This document shows, piece by piece, positions 9,010 to 17,998 of a stretch of 64,000 nucleotides of DNA. The stretch's first letter is position 1. Each line of letters opens with the position of its first letter. The position numbers were made by a program, and so were the translations under genes. The stretch is from Ovoidimarina sp038744785. Lineage in GTDB: Bacteria; Pseudomonadota; Alphaproteobacteria; Rhodobacterales; Rhodobacteraceae. The notes under the pieces were generated by a model. That model searched no databases and was not told the origin of the DNA. It saw nothing but the letters and a program-made list of their open reading frames with translations. The stretch spans positions 1 to 64,000 of the forward strand of contig JBCDLX010000017.1 of NCBI GenBank assembly GCA_038744785.1, read 5' to 3'.

Positions 9010-9162
9010 TTGCGCCGCTGTTTCGCGCAGCTCTGAAAGCTGGGCACGGTCATAAGGTACGACGCGAAGCTTCGTACCCGGCGCGTCGCATGACCGCTGG
9101 CCGCCACGCTATCCGGGGCGCGCAGGCCAAACCGAGCTGTGGGTCCTGCCCGACATTGGTGC

Positions 9163-10812
9163 CTAGCCGGAAAGAAGCGCCTTGGCCGCGCCCCGTGCTT
9201 CGTCGGTCACTATGTCCCCGGCCAGCATACGCGCAATCTCGTCCACGCGCGCGCTCGGATCAAGCGGTGTGACTGTGCTCAGCGTTGCCCCGTCGCTAAC
9301 CGTTTTTTCCACCCGCCAGTGATGGGCGCCCAGCGCCGCGACCTGAGGAGAATGCGTAACGACAAGGACCTGTGCGCCATTGGCAAGCGCGGCCAGCCTG
9401 CGGCCCACTGCATCCGCCGTTGCGCCACCGACGCCCCTGTCGATCTCGTCAAAGATAAGGGTTAGGGCGCGGTCGCCGGCGGTCAGACAGACCTTTAGCG
9501 CCAGAAGAAACCGCGAAAGCTCACCGCCCGAGGCGATTTTTGACAGCGGACCTGCCGGAGCGCCTGGGTTGGTCGCAATCTGAAACATCACGGCGTCTGT
9601 CCCTTCGGGCCCCGCGTCCGCCGACGAGATCGCGGTCGAGAAGACAGCACGCTCCATCTTCAGTGGCGCAAGTTCCCGTCCCATCGCCTGATCAAGGCGG
9701 GCGGCAGCGGCCCGGCGCGCCCCGGCCAAGCTCTCCGCGGCCTTTCGATAACCCGTCTCGGCCGTGTCAACCGCTTGGCGCAGGTGCACGATTTCTTCCG
9801 TTCCGGCGTCAAGTTTCTCCAGTCTGGCCGAAAGATCCTCCGCGAACGTGCCCAGATCGTCCGCCTGGACGCCGTGTTTCCGGGCCAGCGCCCGGATCGC
9901 AAAGAGCCGCTCTTCGACGGCCTCCAATTCCGAGGGATCGAACAACATGGCATCCATGGCGGCTGCGATACCATCTTGCGCTTCTCCAAGCTCGACAATG
10001 GTGCGCGAAAGGGCTGCAAGCGGAGCATCAAGCGCACCCTCAGCCCCGTCCGACACGCCTTCAAGCCAACGCGTTGCATCAGCCAAGAGTGTCTCTGCGC
10101 CATCGGAACCCAGAGCCGATGCCGCGCGCTTGACGTCGTCCCGAATGCGTTCGGCGGCCTGCATCAGCCGGCGGCGTGTATCAAGCGCTGCGTCTTCGCC
10201 GGGTTCCGGTTCTATCGCATCCAGTTCGGCAACGGCATGGCGCAAGAAGTCTTCCTCGGCCTTCAAGGCAAGCAATCGGTCTTCGGCTTCGGCCAAGGCG
10301 CGCCGCGCACCTGACATGCTGCGCCACGCGGCACGCGCGGCCTCCAGTTCTTCCCCGTAGCCTCCGAACGCGTCCAGAAGCGCGCGATGCCCCCGTGGGT
10401 TCATCAGGCCCCGGTCCTCCTGCTGGCCATGAATTTCGACCAAAGTCTCTGACAGCGCCCGCACCACCTCGCCCGATGCGCGCCGATCGTTCACCCAAGC
10501 CGTCTTGCGGCCCTCAGCCGTGTTGATCCGGCGCAGGATCAAGGTGTCGTCAACAGGCAGACCGGCACCGTCCAGTATCTCGCGCGCGGGATGATCAGGG
10601 GTCAGGTCAAACTCTGCCGACACCTCTCCTTGATCCGCACCCGCGCGCACCAGCTCTGCCCGCCCCCGCCAGCCAAGAACGAATCCAAGCGCGTCCAGCA
10701 GGATGGATTTTCCGGCACCCGTTTCACCGGTCAGAACGTTCAGGCCGGGTCTGAAATCCAGGGAGAGGCGATCGATAATCAGAAGATCGCGAATGTCGAG
10801 ATGTCTTAGCAC
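9163..10812 (-). CDS. recN: DNA repair protein RecN
   Basis: SMC-like ATPase of 549 residues acting in double-strand-break repair. Walker A is TGETGAGKS at residues 28-36; the long middle part is coiled coil, rich in Ala, Glu, Arg and Leu; the C-terminal head has the signature IASGGELSRFLLALK and Walker B LIFDEIDRGVGG. The length fits the family. It is the last gene of the ftsZ-lpxC-bamD-recN stretch, only 16 bp after bamD, an order common in Rhodobacteraceae. I saw no LexA box by eye. Confidence 0.95.
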   Translation of the reverse strand: MLRHLDIRDLLIIDRLSLDFRPGLNVLTGETGAGKSILLDALGFVLGWRGRAELVRAGADQGEVSAEFDLTPDHPAREILDGAGLPVDDTLILRRINTAEGRKTAWVNDRRASGEVVRALSETLVEIHGQQEDRGLMNPRGHRALLDAFGGYGEELEAARAAWRSMSGARRALAEAEDRLLALKAEEDFLRHAVAELDAIEPEPGEDAALDTRRRLMQAAERIRDDVKRAASALGSDGAETLLADATRWLEGVSDGAEGALDAPLAALSRTIVELGEAQDGIAAAMDAMLFDPSELEAVEERLFAIRALARKHGVQADDLGTFAEDLSARLEKLDAGTEEIVHLRQAVDTAETGYRKAAESLAGARRAAAARLDQAMGRELAPLKMERAVFSTAISSADAGPEGTDAVMFQIATNPGAPAGPLSKIASGGELSRFLLALKVCLTAGDRALTLIFDEIDRGVGGATADAVGRRLAALANGAQVLVVTHSPQVAALGAHHWRVEKTVSDGATLSTVTPLDPSARVDEIARMLAGDIVTDEARGAAKALLSG

Positions 10813-10828
10813 AGGCCGCGGTCCGGGA

Positions 10829-11677
10829 TCAGAGCCACTCGCCTCTCACGGTCTGCCGGTAGATGCGCGACAGCCAGTTGTCGCCTCGCGCCCGTGGTTC
10901 AAGCCCGGCACCGGTGAGAAGCCGGAAGCTGTCCTGGTACCAATCGGTAGACTGGAAGTTGTAACCAAGAATCGCCCCCGCCGACTGCGCCTCGGCGGCC
11001 AAGCCCAGCGATAGATAGCTTTCCACCAGCCGGTGCAGCGCCTCTGGCGTCTGTGTCGTGGTCTGGAAGTCTTCCACAACAACCCGGAAACGATTGATCG
11101 CTGCCATATAGTGACCGCGCTTAAGGTAGTACCGCCCCACTTCCATTTCCTTAGCGGCGAGATGGTCAAAGGCGAGGTCAAACTTCAAAATCGAGGATCG
11201 GGCAAACTCGCTGTCCGGGTGTTGTTCGATCACTGTACGCAACGATTGCAGCGCCTGAAACGTCAAACCTTGATCGCGCCCCACATCGTCAACCTGATCG
11301 TAGTAGCTGATAGCCATCAGGTACTGGGCATAGGCGGCATCTTCATCCGCAGGGAAGAAATCGATGTATCGCTGGGCCGCAGCGCGGCTATTCTCGTAAT
11401 CCTGGTCCCGATGGTAGGCAAAGGCCTGCATGATTAGTGCACGCTTCGCCCATTCGGAGTATGGATACAAGCGCTCAACTTCGGCAAACAGTTCGGCCGC
11501 GTCGTCGTAGTCGTCGTCCGCGAGCTCAGATTCGCCTTGGCGATAGATCTCTTCAGCCGAAAAGGTTTCAAGCGGTCGGTCCCTTGACGCGAACAAACCG
11601 CCGCCGCCACAAGCCGACAAAAGGAGGCAACCTGCCAAACAGACCCCTGCGAGACGGATATGTTCTACGCCGTTCAT
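10829..11677 (-). CDS. bamD: Outer-membrane assembly lipoprotein BamD
   Basis: Lipoprotein subunit of the BAM complex that inserts beta-barrel proteins in the outer membrane; 282 residues. The lipobox LLSAC puts the lipidated cysteine at residue 23, followed by a Gly-rich linker (GGGGL). TPR-type repeats follow: EIYRQGESELADDDYDDAAELFAEVERLYPYSEWAKRALIMQAF is the family hallmark region, then AAQRYIDFFPADEDAAYAQYLMAISYYDQ. It sits between lpxC (74 bp) and recN (16 bp) on the same strand. Confidence 0.95.
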   Translation of the reverse strand: MNGVEHIRLAGVCLAGCLLLSACGGGGLFASRDRPLETFSAEEIYRQGESELADDDYDDAAELFAEVERLYPYSEWAKRALIMQAFAYHRDQDYENSRAAAQRYIDFFPADEDAAYAQYLMAISYYDQVDDVGRDQGLTFQALQSLRTVIEQHPDSEFARSSILKFDLAFDHLAAKEMEVGRYYLKRGHYMAAINRFRVVVEDFQTTTQTPEALHRLVESYLSLGLAAEAQSAGAILGYNFQSTDWYQDSFRLLTGAGLEPRARGDNWLSRIYRQTVRGEWL

Positions 11678-11751
11678 CTCTTTGACTCACAAGCCCAACT
11701 CCGCAGGCTTAGCACAGATAAATCGGGGTGCAAAATGCCGTTTGCCGCAGG

Positions 11752-12675
11752 TTATGCCGCGACCGGCGCATCGTTGCGAGTAAGACCCGCGCCAGGAAGA
11801 GCGGCAAGTCGTGTCTTGTCGCATTCGACCAACCGAAAAGCATCAGGACGCGCAAAAAGAGTGCGCAGAAGTGCGTTGGTCATCGCGTGTCCGGACCAAT
11901 GGCCCTCGTAGCGTGCCAGAAGCGGAATACCCGCAAGCGCTAGATCGCCCAGCGCGTCCAACATCTTGTGGCGCACCGGCTCGTCGCGATGCCGCAAACC
12001 ACCGGGGCTTGAGACCCGATCACCATCGAACACAACCGCGTTGATGCCCGGCTCGCCGCCAAGCGCCAGCCCATTGGCGTGCATCGCATCCACATCCGCC
12101 TGACGACAGAAAGTCCGGCTATCGCAAAGCTCGTGGACAAAGGCGCCGTTCGACATATTCAGCCGTTTTTGCTGCTGCCCGATGGCGGCGTCGTCAAACT
12201 CGATTTCGAACGAGATCTCCAGTGTCGTGGCTGGCAGAAGCCGCGCATAGGCGTCGCCGTTGCGCACCTCAACCGGCTTCAATACCTCGATCGCACGGAC
12301 AGGCGCGTCCTGGCGCCGGATGCCGCGTTTCAGGATTGCCGAAACGAACGGGGCCGAACTCCCGTCCAATATCGGAATCTCGGGACCGTCGACGTCGATG
12401 ACTAGATTGCAAAGCCCGGTTCCGGCGATTGCGGCCATCAGATGTTCGACAGTTGACACCGACACGCCGTCGTCATTGCCGAGCTTTGTGCATAGCTCGG
12501 CCGAAATGACTGACGCCCAATGCGCGGGGATCATCTGATTGCGGTCACCAATATCGATACGGCGGAACCAGATGCCGGTTTCAACCGAAGCAGGATGCAG
12601 CGTCACACGCACCGACCGACCGGTGTGAAGCCCCACACCGGTAAAGGATATCGCGGATGTCAGTGTCGTTTGCAA
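11752..12675 (-). CDS. lpxC: UDP-3-O-acyl-N-acetylglucosamine deacetylase LpxC
   Basis: Zinc deacetylase that commits UDP-acyl-GlcNAc to lipid A; 307 residues, normal length. The N-terminus (SAISFTGVGLHTGRSVRVTLHPA) is typical. Zinc and catalytic motifs are present: VSTVEHLMAAIAG with the first metal His, DGSSAPFV, and RHKMLDALGDLALAG with the second His and the Asp, then GHWSGHAMTNALLR with the catalytic His. It lies after the ftsZ terminator, so it probably has its own promoter in the 228-bp gap, which also lies upstream of bamD and recN. Confidence 0.96.
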   Translation of the reverse strand: MQTTLTSAISFTGVGLHTGRSVRVTLHPASVETGIWFRRIDIGDRNQMIPAHWASVISAELCTKLGNDDGVSVSTVEHLMAAIAGTGLCNLVIDVDGPEIPILDGSSAPFVSAILKRGIRRQDAPVRAIEVLKPVEVRNGDAYARLLPATTLEISFEIEFDDAAIGQQQKRLNMSNGAFVHELCDSRTFCRQADVDAMHANGLALGGEPGINAVVFDGDRVSSPGGLRHRDEPVRHKMLDALGDLALAGIPLLARYEGHWSGHAMTNALLRTLFARPDAFRLVECDKTRLAALPGAGLTRNDAPVAA

Positions 12676-12854
12676 AGTACAGCCCCACGGCAGGATGATT
12701 AACCGATCGTTTACGTTCCGGCCTCCTCGGAACTACGAATGGGGCCCGCAATTCTCAACTCAAAGATTGTAACGCGCTGAAACATGCAAAGATCGGATCG
12801 GCAAGAATCCGCCATCCTACCAGCGCAGCCGCCACAACCCTCTGATAAGAAATG

Positions 12855-12880
12855 AAAAAGACCGGAGCAATCCGGCCTTT
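12855..12880 (-). terminator. Rho-independent terminator after ftsZ
   Basis: On the minus strand AGGCCGGA, a TTGC loop, then TCCGGTCT form an 8-bp stem with one G-T pair, followed by a run of five T. It starts about 24 nt after the ftsZ stop, exactly where the dcw transcript would end before lpxC. Confidence 0.85.
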
Positions 12881-12903
12881 CCCTGTGGAAAAGTGACGCT
12901 GCG

Positions 12904-14457
12904 TCAGTTTGCCTGACGGCGTAGGAAGGCCGGAATTTCGATCCGCTCCTCCTCTGGCGACAGCTCTGGCGCGTCGGGCTCGGCCTGCACCGGCGGCTGG
13001 CGACGGATTTGCGGCTGGGCCCGTTCGGCGCTGTCGCTGTTGTGCCCCGTCATCCGGCCAATCAGCGAATTGATCCCAAATCGCGGGCGGTCGCCGGCGG
13101 GCGCTTCCACCGGTTCGGTGCGCCTTGCGGTTTCGACGGGCGCCTCGCGGACCCCTTCGGGGTTTCGGCGAACGGCAGCTTGTAAGCGTGCCAGCGCTTC
13201 GGGCGACGGTGTCCCGGGTTGCGCTTCGCCGTGCGCAACCGGCGCAACGGCTGCGGGCTCTGGCTGCGGCTGGTAGGCAGGCGGCGGGACAGCATCTTCC
13301 GCGACCCGCTCGGTCCGGAAGAACGCGGGTTCTTCCACAGGCTGCGGTTCAGGCTGTTCAAAAAGTGTCGGTGCCTCTTCAGCGGGAACACGCGCGGCAG
13401 TGGCCTCTTCGACTGCTGGCTCTGCGAACTCAGTTTGGGGCAGCGGTTCGGACATGGACCGTCTCGGCACCGGGATATCAAGAGACGAGCCGTTCGCATC
13501 TATGCCGGTCGCAACGACGCTCACGCGCATGTTCCCTTCCATGCCCGTGTCCAGTGTCGAGCCAACAATGATGTTTGCTTCGGGGTCGACTTCCTCGCGA
13601 ATTCGGTTAGCAGCTTCGTCAAGTTCGAACAGGGTCAGGTCTGTTCCGCCCGTAATGTTAATCAGAACGCCGCGCGCACCCTTCAGACTGATTTCGTCCA
13701 GAAGCGGGTTGGCGATTGCCTTCTCCGCTGCTTCGACGGCGCGATTTTCGCCCTGGCCCTCGCCGGTGCCCATCATTGCCTTACCCATCTCGTCCATCAC
13801 CGCACGCACGTCGGCGAAGTCCAAGTTGATTAGACCCGGGCGTACCATAAGGTCCGTGACACCTTTAACGCCCTGATACAGGACGTCGTCGGCCATCGAA
13901 AACGCTTCGGTAAAGGTGGTCTTCTCGTTTGCTAGGCGAAACAGGTTCTGATTTGGAATGATGATCAGTGTGTCGACCATCTTTTGCAGGATCTCCACAC
14001 CCTCTTCAGCCTGGCGCATCCGCTTGGCGCCTTCGAACTGGAAGGGTTTGGTGACGACGCCAACCGTCAGAACACCCAGTTCACGCGCCGCCTGGGCGAT
14101 AATGGGGGCCGCCCCGGTTCCAGTTCCGCCACCCATTCCGGCAGTAATAAAGCACATATGAGCACCAGCAAGTTGGTCGACGATTTCCTCGATCGTCTCC
14201 TCTGCAGCGGCGGCACCGACTGAAGGCCGCGCGCCTGCCCCAAGCCCTTCGGTGACCTTCACGCCCATCTGAATGCGGTGCGACGCGTCAGATTGCTGAA
14301 GTGCCTGAGCGTCGGTGTTTGCAACGACAAACTCGACGCCATCGAGCTTCTTCTCGATCATATTATTGACCGCGTTCCCGCCGGCACCGCCCACGCCAAA
14401 TACGGTAATCCGTGGCCGAAGTTCGCTCTGTTCGGGCATCATCAAATTCAAAGTCAT
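12904..14457 (-). CDS. ftsZ: Cell division GTPase FtsZ
   Basis: Tubulin-like GTPase that forms the Z-ring; 517 residues. The nucleotide-binding core shows VFGVGGAGGNAVNNMI at the N-terminus and the tubulin signature GGGTGTGAAP. The catalytic T7 loop is seen in NLDFADVRAVM. After residue about 320 comes a long Pro/Glu/Ala-rich linker of roughly 180 residues, typical of alphaproteobacteria, ending in a conserved C-terminal peptide (EERIEIPAFLRRQAN) that binds FtsA and other partners. It is separated from ftsA by a 388-bp region with a DnaA box and followed by a terminator. Confidence 0.97.
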   Translation of the reverse strand: MTLNLMMPEQSELRPRITVFGVGGAGGNAVNNMIEKKLDGVEFVVANTDAQALQQSDASHRIQMGVKVTEGLGAGARPSVGAAAAEETIEEIVDQLAGAHMCFITAGMGGGTGTGAAPIIAQAARELGVLTVGVVTKPFQFEGAKRMRQAEEGVEILQKMVDTLIIIPNQNLFRLANEKTTFTEAFSMADDVLYQGVKGVTDLMVRPGLINLDFADVRAVMDEMGKAMMGTGEGQGENRAVEAAEKAIANPLLDEISLKGARGVLINITGGTDLTLFELDEAANRIREEVDPEANIIVGSTLDTGMEGNMRVSVVATGIDANGSSLDIPVPRRSMSEPLPQTEFAEPAVEEATAARVPAEEAPTLFEQPEPQPVEEPAFFRTERVAEDAVPPPAYQPQPEPAAVAPVAHGEAQPGTPSPEALARLQAAVRRNPEGVREAPVETARRTEPVEAPAGDRPRFGINSLIGRMTGHNSDSAERAQPQIRRQPPVQAEPDAPELSPEEERIEIPAFLRRQAN

Positions 14458-14845
14458 TTCACCTATCCGCCTGTCATTTTTCCGCCCCGGGCGAGGCGTT
14501 TGCCGTGGCGCCCCGTCCCAGGCGCTGCTCCCTCATGCTGTGCGTCACACTACTGTTAACGTCTGCTCAGGTCACCCGGAAAATGGCTCTGACCCGCAAA
14601 ATATGGGCAAAAGTAAGGCATACCCACGCTTATCTGGACGCACACACAAGATTTAGGGGATACCAATAGGATACAGAACAAAGCTCACGCGACTCCGCCG
14701 GTGATTTCACGCCATGGGATAGCGACTACGCGCTCCTTTCAACTTTTGGTGGCTGCTCGGTCTGCCACTGGTCTCTCTTCTGGAGCCTGTGGATAACTTA
14801 GCAGATTCGCGGGCGCAGGTCTCGGAAATTCTTCGATTGAAACAA
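14458..14845 (-). promoter_or_regulatory. ftsA-ftsZ intergenic region, probable ftsZ promoter region
   Basis: This 388-bp gap is the longest within the cluster and holds no credible gene. It should carry the ftsZ promoter. It contains a perfect DnaA box near the ftsA end and two GANTC sites (GACTC near 14691, GATTC near 14804), the target of the cell-cycle methylase CcrM. I found no complete TTAA-N7-TTAA CtrA site and could not settle on a -35/-10 pair. Confidence 0.55.
14788..14796 (-). promoter_or_regulatory. DnaA box upstream of ftsZ
   Basis: The minus strand reads TTATCCACA, an exact match to the consensus 9-mer of the replication initiator DnaA, about 330 nt before the ftsZ start. DnaA is known to influence ftsZ transcription in Caulobacter. 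A single 9-mer can arise by chance, so the call is a site, not proven control. Confidence 0.5.
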
Positions 14846-16180
14846 TCACCAGTTGTCCTTGAACCATTTCACCGCGCGTTTGAGCGATCGCGCGGGGTAT
14901 CGGTCTGCTGGCATTTCAAAATCCCACCATTCGTCCTGGGGATGCGCCGCAAACAAACAAAGACCGACGGCCGACGAAAACCCCGATCCCGTTGCAGCCT
15001 GCGGAAGCCCATGGACCCGCAGGGGCCGACCGATCCGAACCTGCTGACCTAGGATCTTTGGCGCCAGGACATCCAGGCCCGGCATCTGACTTGCACCCCC
15101 CGTGAGAACGATCTGTTGGCTTGGCAGATGATCGAACCCCGCGGCGTCAAGCCGTTGGCGGACGTCTTCCAGAAGCTCTTCGAGCCGAGGCCTAATGATT
15201 CCGATCAGCTCCGCCCGGCTTACCGTCCGGCGATCATGATCCCAGTCACCGGTCTCTCCGCCCAGCTCGATCATGTCGCGGTCGTCCATGCCAGTGGCCA
15301 CGACCCCGCCATGAAATGTCTTGATCCGTTCCGCCACCGTCAGCGGTATTTGAAGGCCTTTTGAGATATCAAGCGTAACGTGATCACCCCCAAGGCGGAC
15401 TGCGTCGGCATAGATCATGTGTTTCTTTATGAAAACCGAAACGCCGGTCGACCCGCCGCCCATGTCGATGCAGGCTGCGCCAAGCTCCTGTTCATCCTCG
15501 ACAAGGCTTGAGATCCCGGACGCGTATGCGGACGACGCCAACCCCGCGAGTTCCAGATCACACCGCCGAACACAGTAAAGAAGGTTCTGGATCAGGTCGG
15601 TGTCGATGGTCAGCATGTGCATGTCGCACGCGAGCTTGTTCCCAATCTGGCCGCGTGGGTCACCAAGTCCGGTCCGATGATCCAATGCAAAGTTCACGGG
15701 CTGCGCGTGCAGGATCTCGCGCCCTTCGCCGTAGTCCGGAACGTCACAGCCCGACAGGACACGCGCCACGCAGCTTTCCGAGACAGGTTCACCTTCCAAC
15801 TCGATCTCGCCCGCCAAACCGTAAGAGCGTGGCTGACCGCCAGAGATGCAGACGATCGCGTGATCAACCCGAACCATCGCCATCTTCTGCGCCGCCTGAA
15901 GCGCCGTGCGGATGGCGCGCTCGGTCTCTGGCATAGCCTCGATCTCGCCCAGGCGAACCCCGCGCGACCGGGTCGTCGACGCACCGATCACCCGGAAAGA
16001 AGACTGACCGGCCAAGGATCCGACGCCATCCACGCTGCGAAGCTTGTCCGGTCCGTCGAACCGGAGGATCAGGCACGCGATCTTTGAGGTCCCGATGTCC
16101 AGAACCGCCACGACACCACGCTGGATAGCGGCTTGGCGCAGGGCGCGCATGGCGCGCTGGCTCTGGTACAGATCGGTCAT
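14846..16180 (-). CDS. ftsA: Cell division protein FtsA
   Basis: Actin-fold ATPase that anchors FtsZ to the membrane; 444 residues. Phosphate and adenosine motifs are VLDIGTSKIACLI near residue 25, CIDMGGGSTGVSVF in the middle and IVLTGGASQMPGLDVLA near residue 360. The C-terminal amphipathic helix that binds the membrane is RYPARSLKRAVKWFKDNW. Its ATG directly abuts the ftsQ stop codon (16181), indicating co-translation with ftsQ. Confidence 0.96.
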   Translation of the reverse strand: MTDLYQSQRAMRALRQAAIQRGVVAVLDIGTSKIACLILRFDGPDKLRSVDGVGSLAGQSSFRVIGASTTRSRGVRLGEIEAMPETERAIRTALQAAQKMAMVRVDHAIVCISGGQPRSYGLAGEIELEGEPVSESCVARVLSGCDVPDYGEGREILHAQPVNFALDHRTGLGDPRGQIGNKLACDMHMLTIDTDLIQNLLYCVRRCDLELAGLASSAYASGISSLVEDEQELGAACIDMGGGSTGVSVFIKKHMIYADAVRLGGDHVTLDISKGLQIPLTVAERIKTFHGGVVATGMDDRDMIELGGETGDWDHDRRTVSRAELIGIIRPRLEELLEDVRQRLDAAGFDHLPSQQIVLTGGASQMPGLDVLAPKILGQQVRIGRPLRVHGLPQAATGSGFSSAVGLCLFAAHPQDEWWDFEMPADRYPARSLKRAVKWFKDNW

Positions 16181-17047
16181 TTAGATATCCTCTTCGGGCG
16201 TTCCGCCGCCCCGGAACACGGCAGCAGCGTGGGCGTTCATACGAAGCGTCGGGCGTTTCGGGTTGCGCATGTCAACAACGGCGATATCGCGAGACAAAAG
16301 CAGACGGACCTGGTCCAGCGCGATCACGCGCTCAAGCGCTGACCCTGGATCGGTTTCCGGCAAAAGGACACGCTGGTCGCGGTCAAGGACCAGGTCCCAG
16401 CGTCTTTCGCCGATCCGCAAAAGCCCCCGAATACGGGGGCCCAGCGGCTTCGCAATCTCGAACAACGCCATCGCTTCGGCCACCGCGCGGTCTGCGCCTT
16501 CCCCGGCCACAAGCGGCAAATCGGCGCGCACCGAACGCGCGGTCAGCGCGGCAACCCTGTGGCCGCCTTCGTCAAGGGTTCTCAGGCCATCGCGCCCGCG
16601 CCACACGACGACAGGGACACGTTCCCCTACCGTCAGTTCAAGAATGCCGCCTGAGCGCACCCGCACAGAAGCCTCCCGCACTGCATCCACGCCCTCGGCC
16701 TGTGTCCGGATCGTCGGTAGATCAAGATCAAATGAACTGACCGGCAGCTCGAGGGCCAGAACGTCGCGCAAATCGTCGGCAACCTCGGGTGACGCACCGT
16801 CGATTGCCAGGAGTTTGACCATGAACTCTGGCCGTTCCTGCACATCTCGGCGCAACTCAGCCGCCGCTTCGACCAGCGCTGCGCGCCGCCCTTCATCCGC
16901 TGCCCAAAGACCCACGGCGACAGCGATACAAGTCACCGGCACGCCCCAGCGTAAGAACAAGCGCACGCCGGGCGTCAACCACAGCCGCTGCAGGCGATAG
17001 GCCGACCGCGAGGGCGCCGGGTCGCGAAGCGATTTCAGCGGTTGCAT
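16181..17047 (-). CDS. ftsQ: Cell division protein FtsQ
   Basis: Bitopic divisome protein with one membrane helix (GVPVTCIAVAVGLWAA) and a periplasmic POTRA domain (VKLLAIDGASPEVADDLRDVL) plus the FtsQ beta region (VREASVRVRSGGILELTVGERVPVVVW). I use ATG 17047 (MQPLKSLRD, 288 residues), which overlaps the ddl 3' end by 13 bp; an alternative ATG nine codons earlier (17074) is possible. It links the Z-ring to the FtsL and FtsWI enzymes. Confidence 0.92.
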   Translation of the reverse strand: MQPLKSLRDPAPSRSAYRLQRLWLTPGVRLFLRWGVPVTCIAVAVGLWAADEGRRAALVEAAAELRRDVQERPEFMVKLLAIDGASPEVADDLRDVLALELPVSSFDLDLPTIRTQAEGVDAVREASVRVRSGGILELTVGERVPVVVWRGRDGLRTLDEGGHRVAALTARSVRADLPLVAGEGADRAVAEAMALFEIAKPLGPRIRGLLRIGERRWDLVLDRDQRVLLPETDPGSALERVIALDQVRLLLSRDIAVVDMRNPKRPTLRMNAHAAAVFRGGGTPEEDI

Positions 17048-17955
17048 GAGGCATCCTCCACCATCCATCGGCAAAGCGCTCCGAAACTGATGCCGACATG
17101 TGCAGCCTGCTCGGGCACAAGCGAAGTCGGCGTCATTCCAGGCTGGGTGTTGGTCTCAAGCACGATCAGACCGTCGACGCCACGGCCCTCGTCCCACCTG
17201 AAATCGGTGCGGCTCGCCCCCCGGCAGCCAAGGGCCGCATGCGCCGTCAGCGCGTAGCCCAAACACAGCTGCTCAACATCTTTGGGAATATCGGCCGGGA
17301 TCGCATGGCGCGAACCGCCAGGCGCATACTTGGCGTGGTAATCGTACCACCCGTCCGTGATGATGTCCGTCACAGCGAGCGCGCGGTCACCCATCACGGT
17401 CGTCGTCAACTCGCGCCCTGGAACGTAAGTCTCGACCATCAGCTGTTCCGGCAGATCGGGGGCAAGCGTCGGGGGGCCGTTTGCAGCCTCACTAACGATA
17501 TAGATCCCGACTGAGGATCCTTCGTTGTTGGGTTTGACCACGTAAGGCGGGGTCAGGACATGCTGCGCTTCGATCTCGGCCCGGTCGGCAATCACACTGT
17601 CTGCGATGGGAAGCCCGTGCACGCGATAAACCGCCTTGGTCCGCTCTTTATCCATGGCCAGGGCCGAGGCCAGTACTCCCGAATGCGTGTAGGGAATGCG
17701 CAGCCATTCAAGAAGGCCCTGAACACACCCGTCTTCACCCCACCGCCCATGCAGCGCATTAAACACCACGTCGGGCGCAGCATCAGACAATCGCTGGGGC
17801 AAATCCGACCCTGCGTCGATCTCTACAACTTCAAATCCTTCGCCCCGCAAGGCAGCCGCGCATTCGCGACCGGTTGACAAGGATACCTCGCGCTCGGACG
17901 AGGGCCCGCCAAGTAGTACCGCCACCTTGTGGGATGCCCTGCTCGACATGCCCAA
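17035..17955 (-). CDS. ddl: D-alanine--D-alanine ligase
   Basis: ATP-grasp enzyme making D-Ala-D-Ala for the MurF step; 306 residues. Motifs: VAVLLGGPSSEREVSLSTG at the N-terminus, HGRWGEDGCVQGLLEWLRIPYTHSG, YVVKPNNEGSSVGI (ATP-binding Lys and flexible loop), and C-terminal VLETNTQPGMTPTSLVPEQA with the metal-binding Glu and Asn. The ATG at 17955 is followed two codons later by a second ATG; either could serve. It overlaps ftsQ by 13 bp. Confidence 0.95.
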   Translation of the reverse strand: MGMSSRASHKVAVLLGGPSSEREVSLSTGRECAAALRGEGFEVVEIDAGSDLPQRLSDAAPDVVFNALHGRWGEDGCVQGLLEWLRIPYTHSGVLASALAMDKERTKAVYRVHGLPIADSVIADRAEIEAQHVLTPPYVVKPNNEGSSVGIYIVSEAANGPPTLAPDLPEQLMVETYVPGRELTTTVMGDRALAVTDIITDGWYDYHAKYAPGGSRHAIPADIPKDVEQLCLGYALTAHAALGCRGASRTDFRWDEGRGVDGLIVLETNTQPGMTPTSLVPEQAAHVGISFGALCRWMVEDASCNR

Positions 17956-17998
17956 CTATCCCTATCCGGGCCGTTTTCGGCCTCGCTTTAGGTCTGCC

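Noticed and set aside
9010..9162. Possible gene remnant between the MFS gene and recN
   Set aside because: A short minus-strand frame (CDAPGTKLRVVPYDRAQLSEL) looks protein-like but has an upstream stop and no recognisable family; too short to call.
16263..17000. 245-codon plus-strand frame opposite ftsQ
   Set aside because: Arg/Ser/Thr-rich composition typical of an antisense frame in GC-rich DNA; ftsQ is the real gene.
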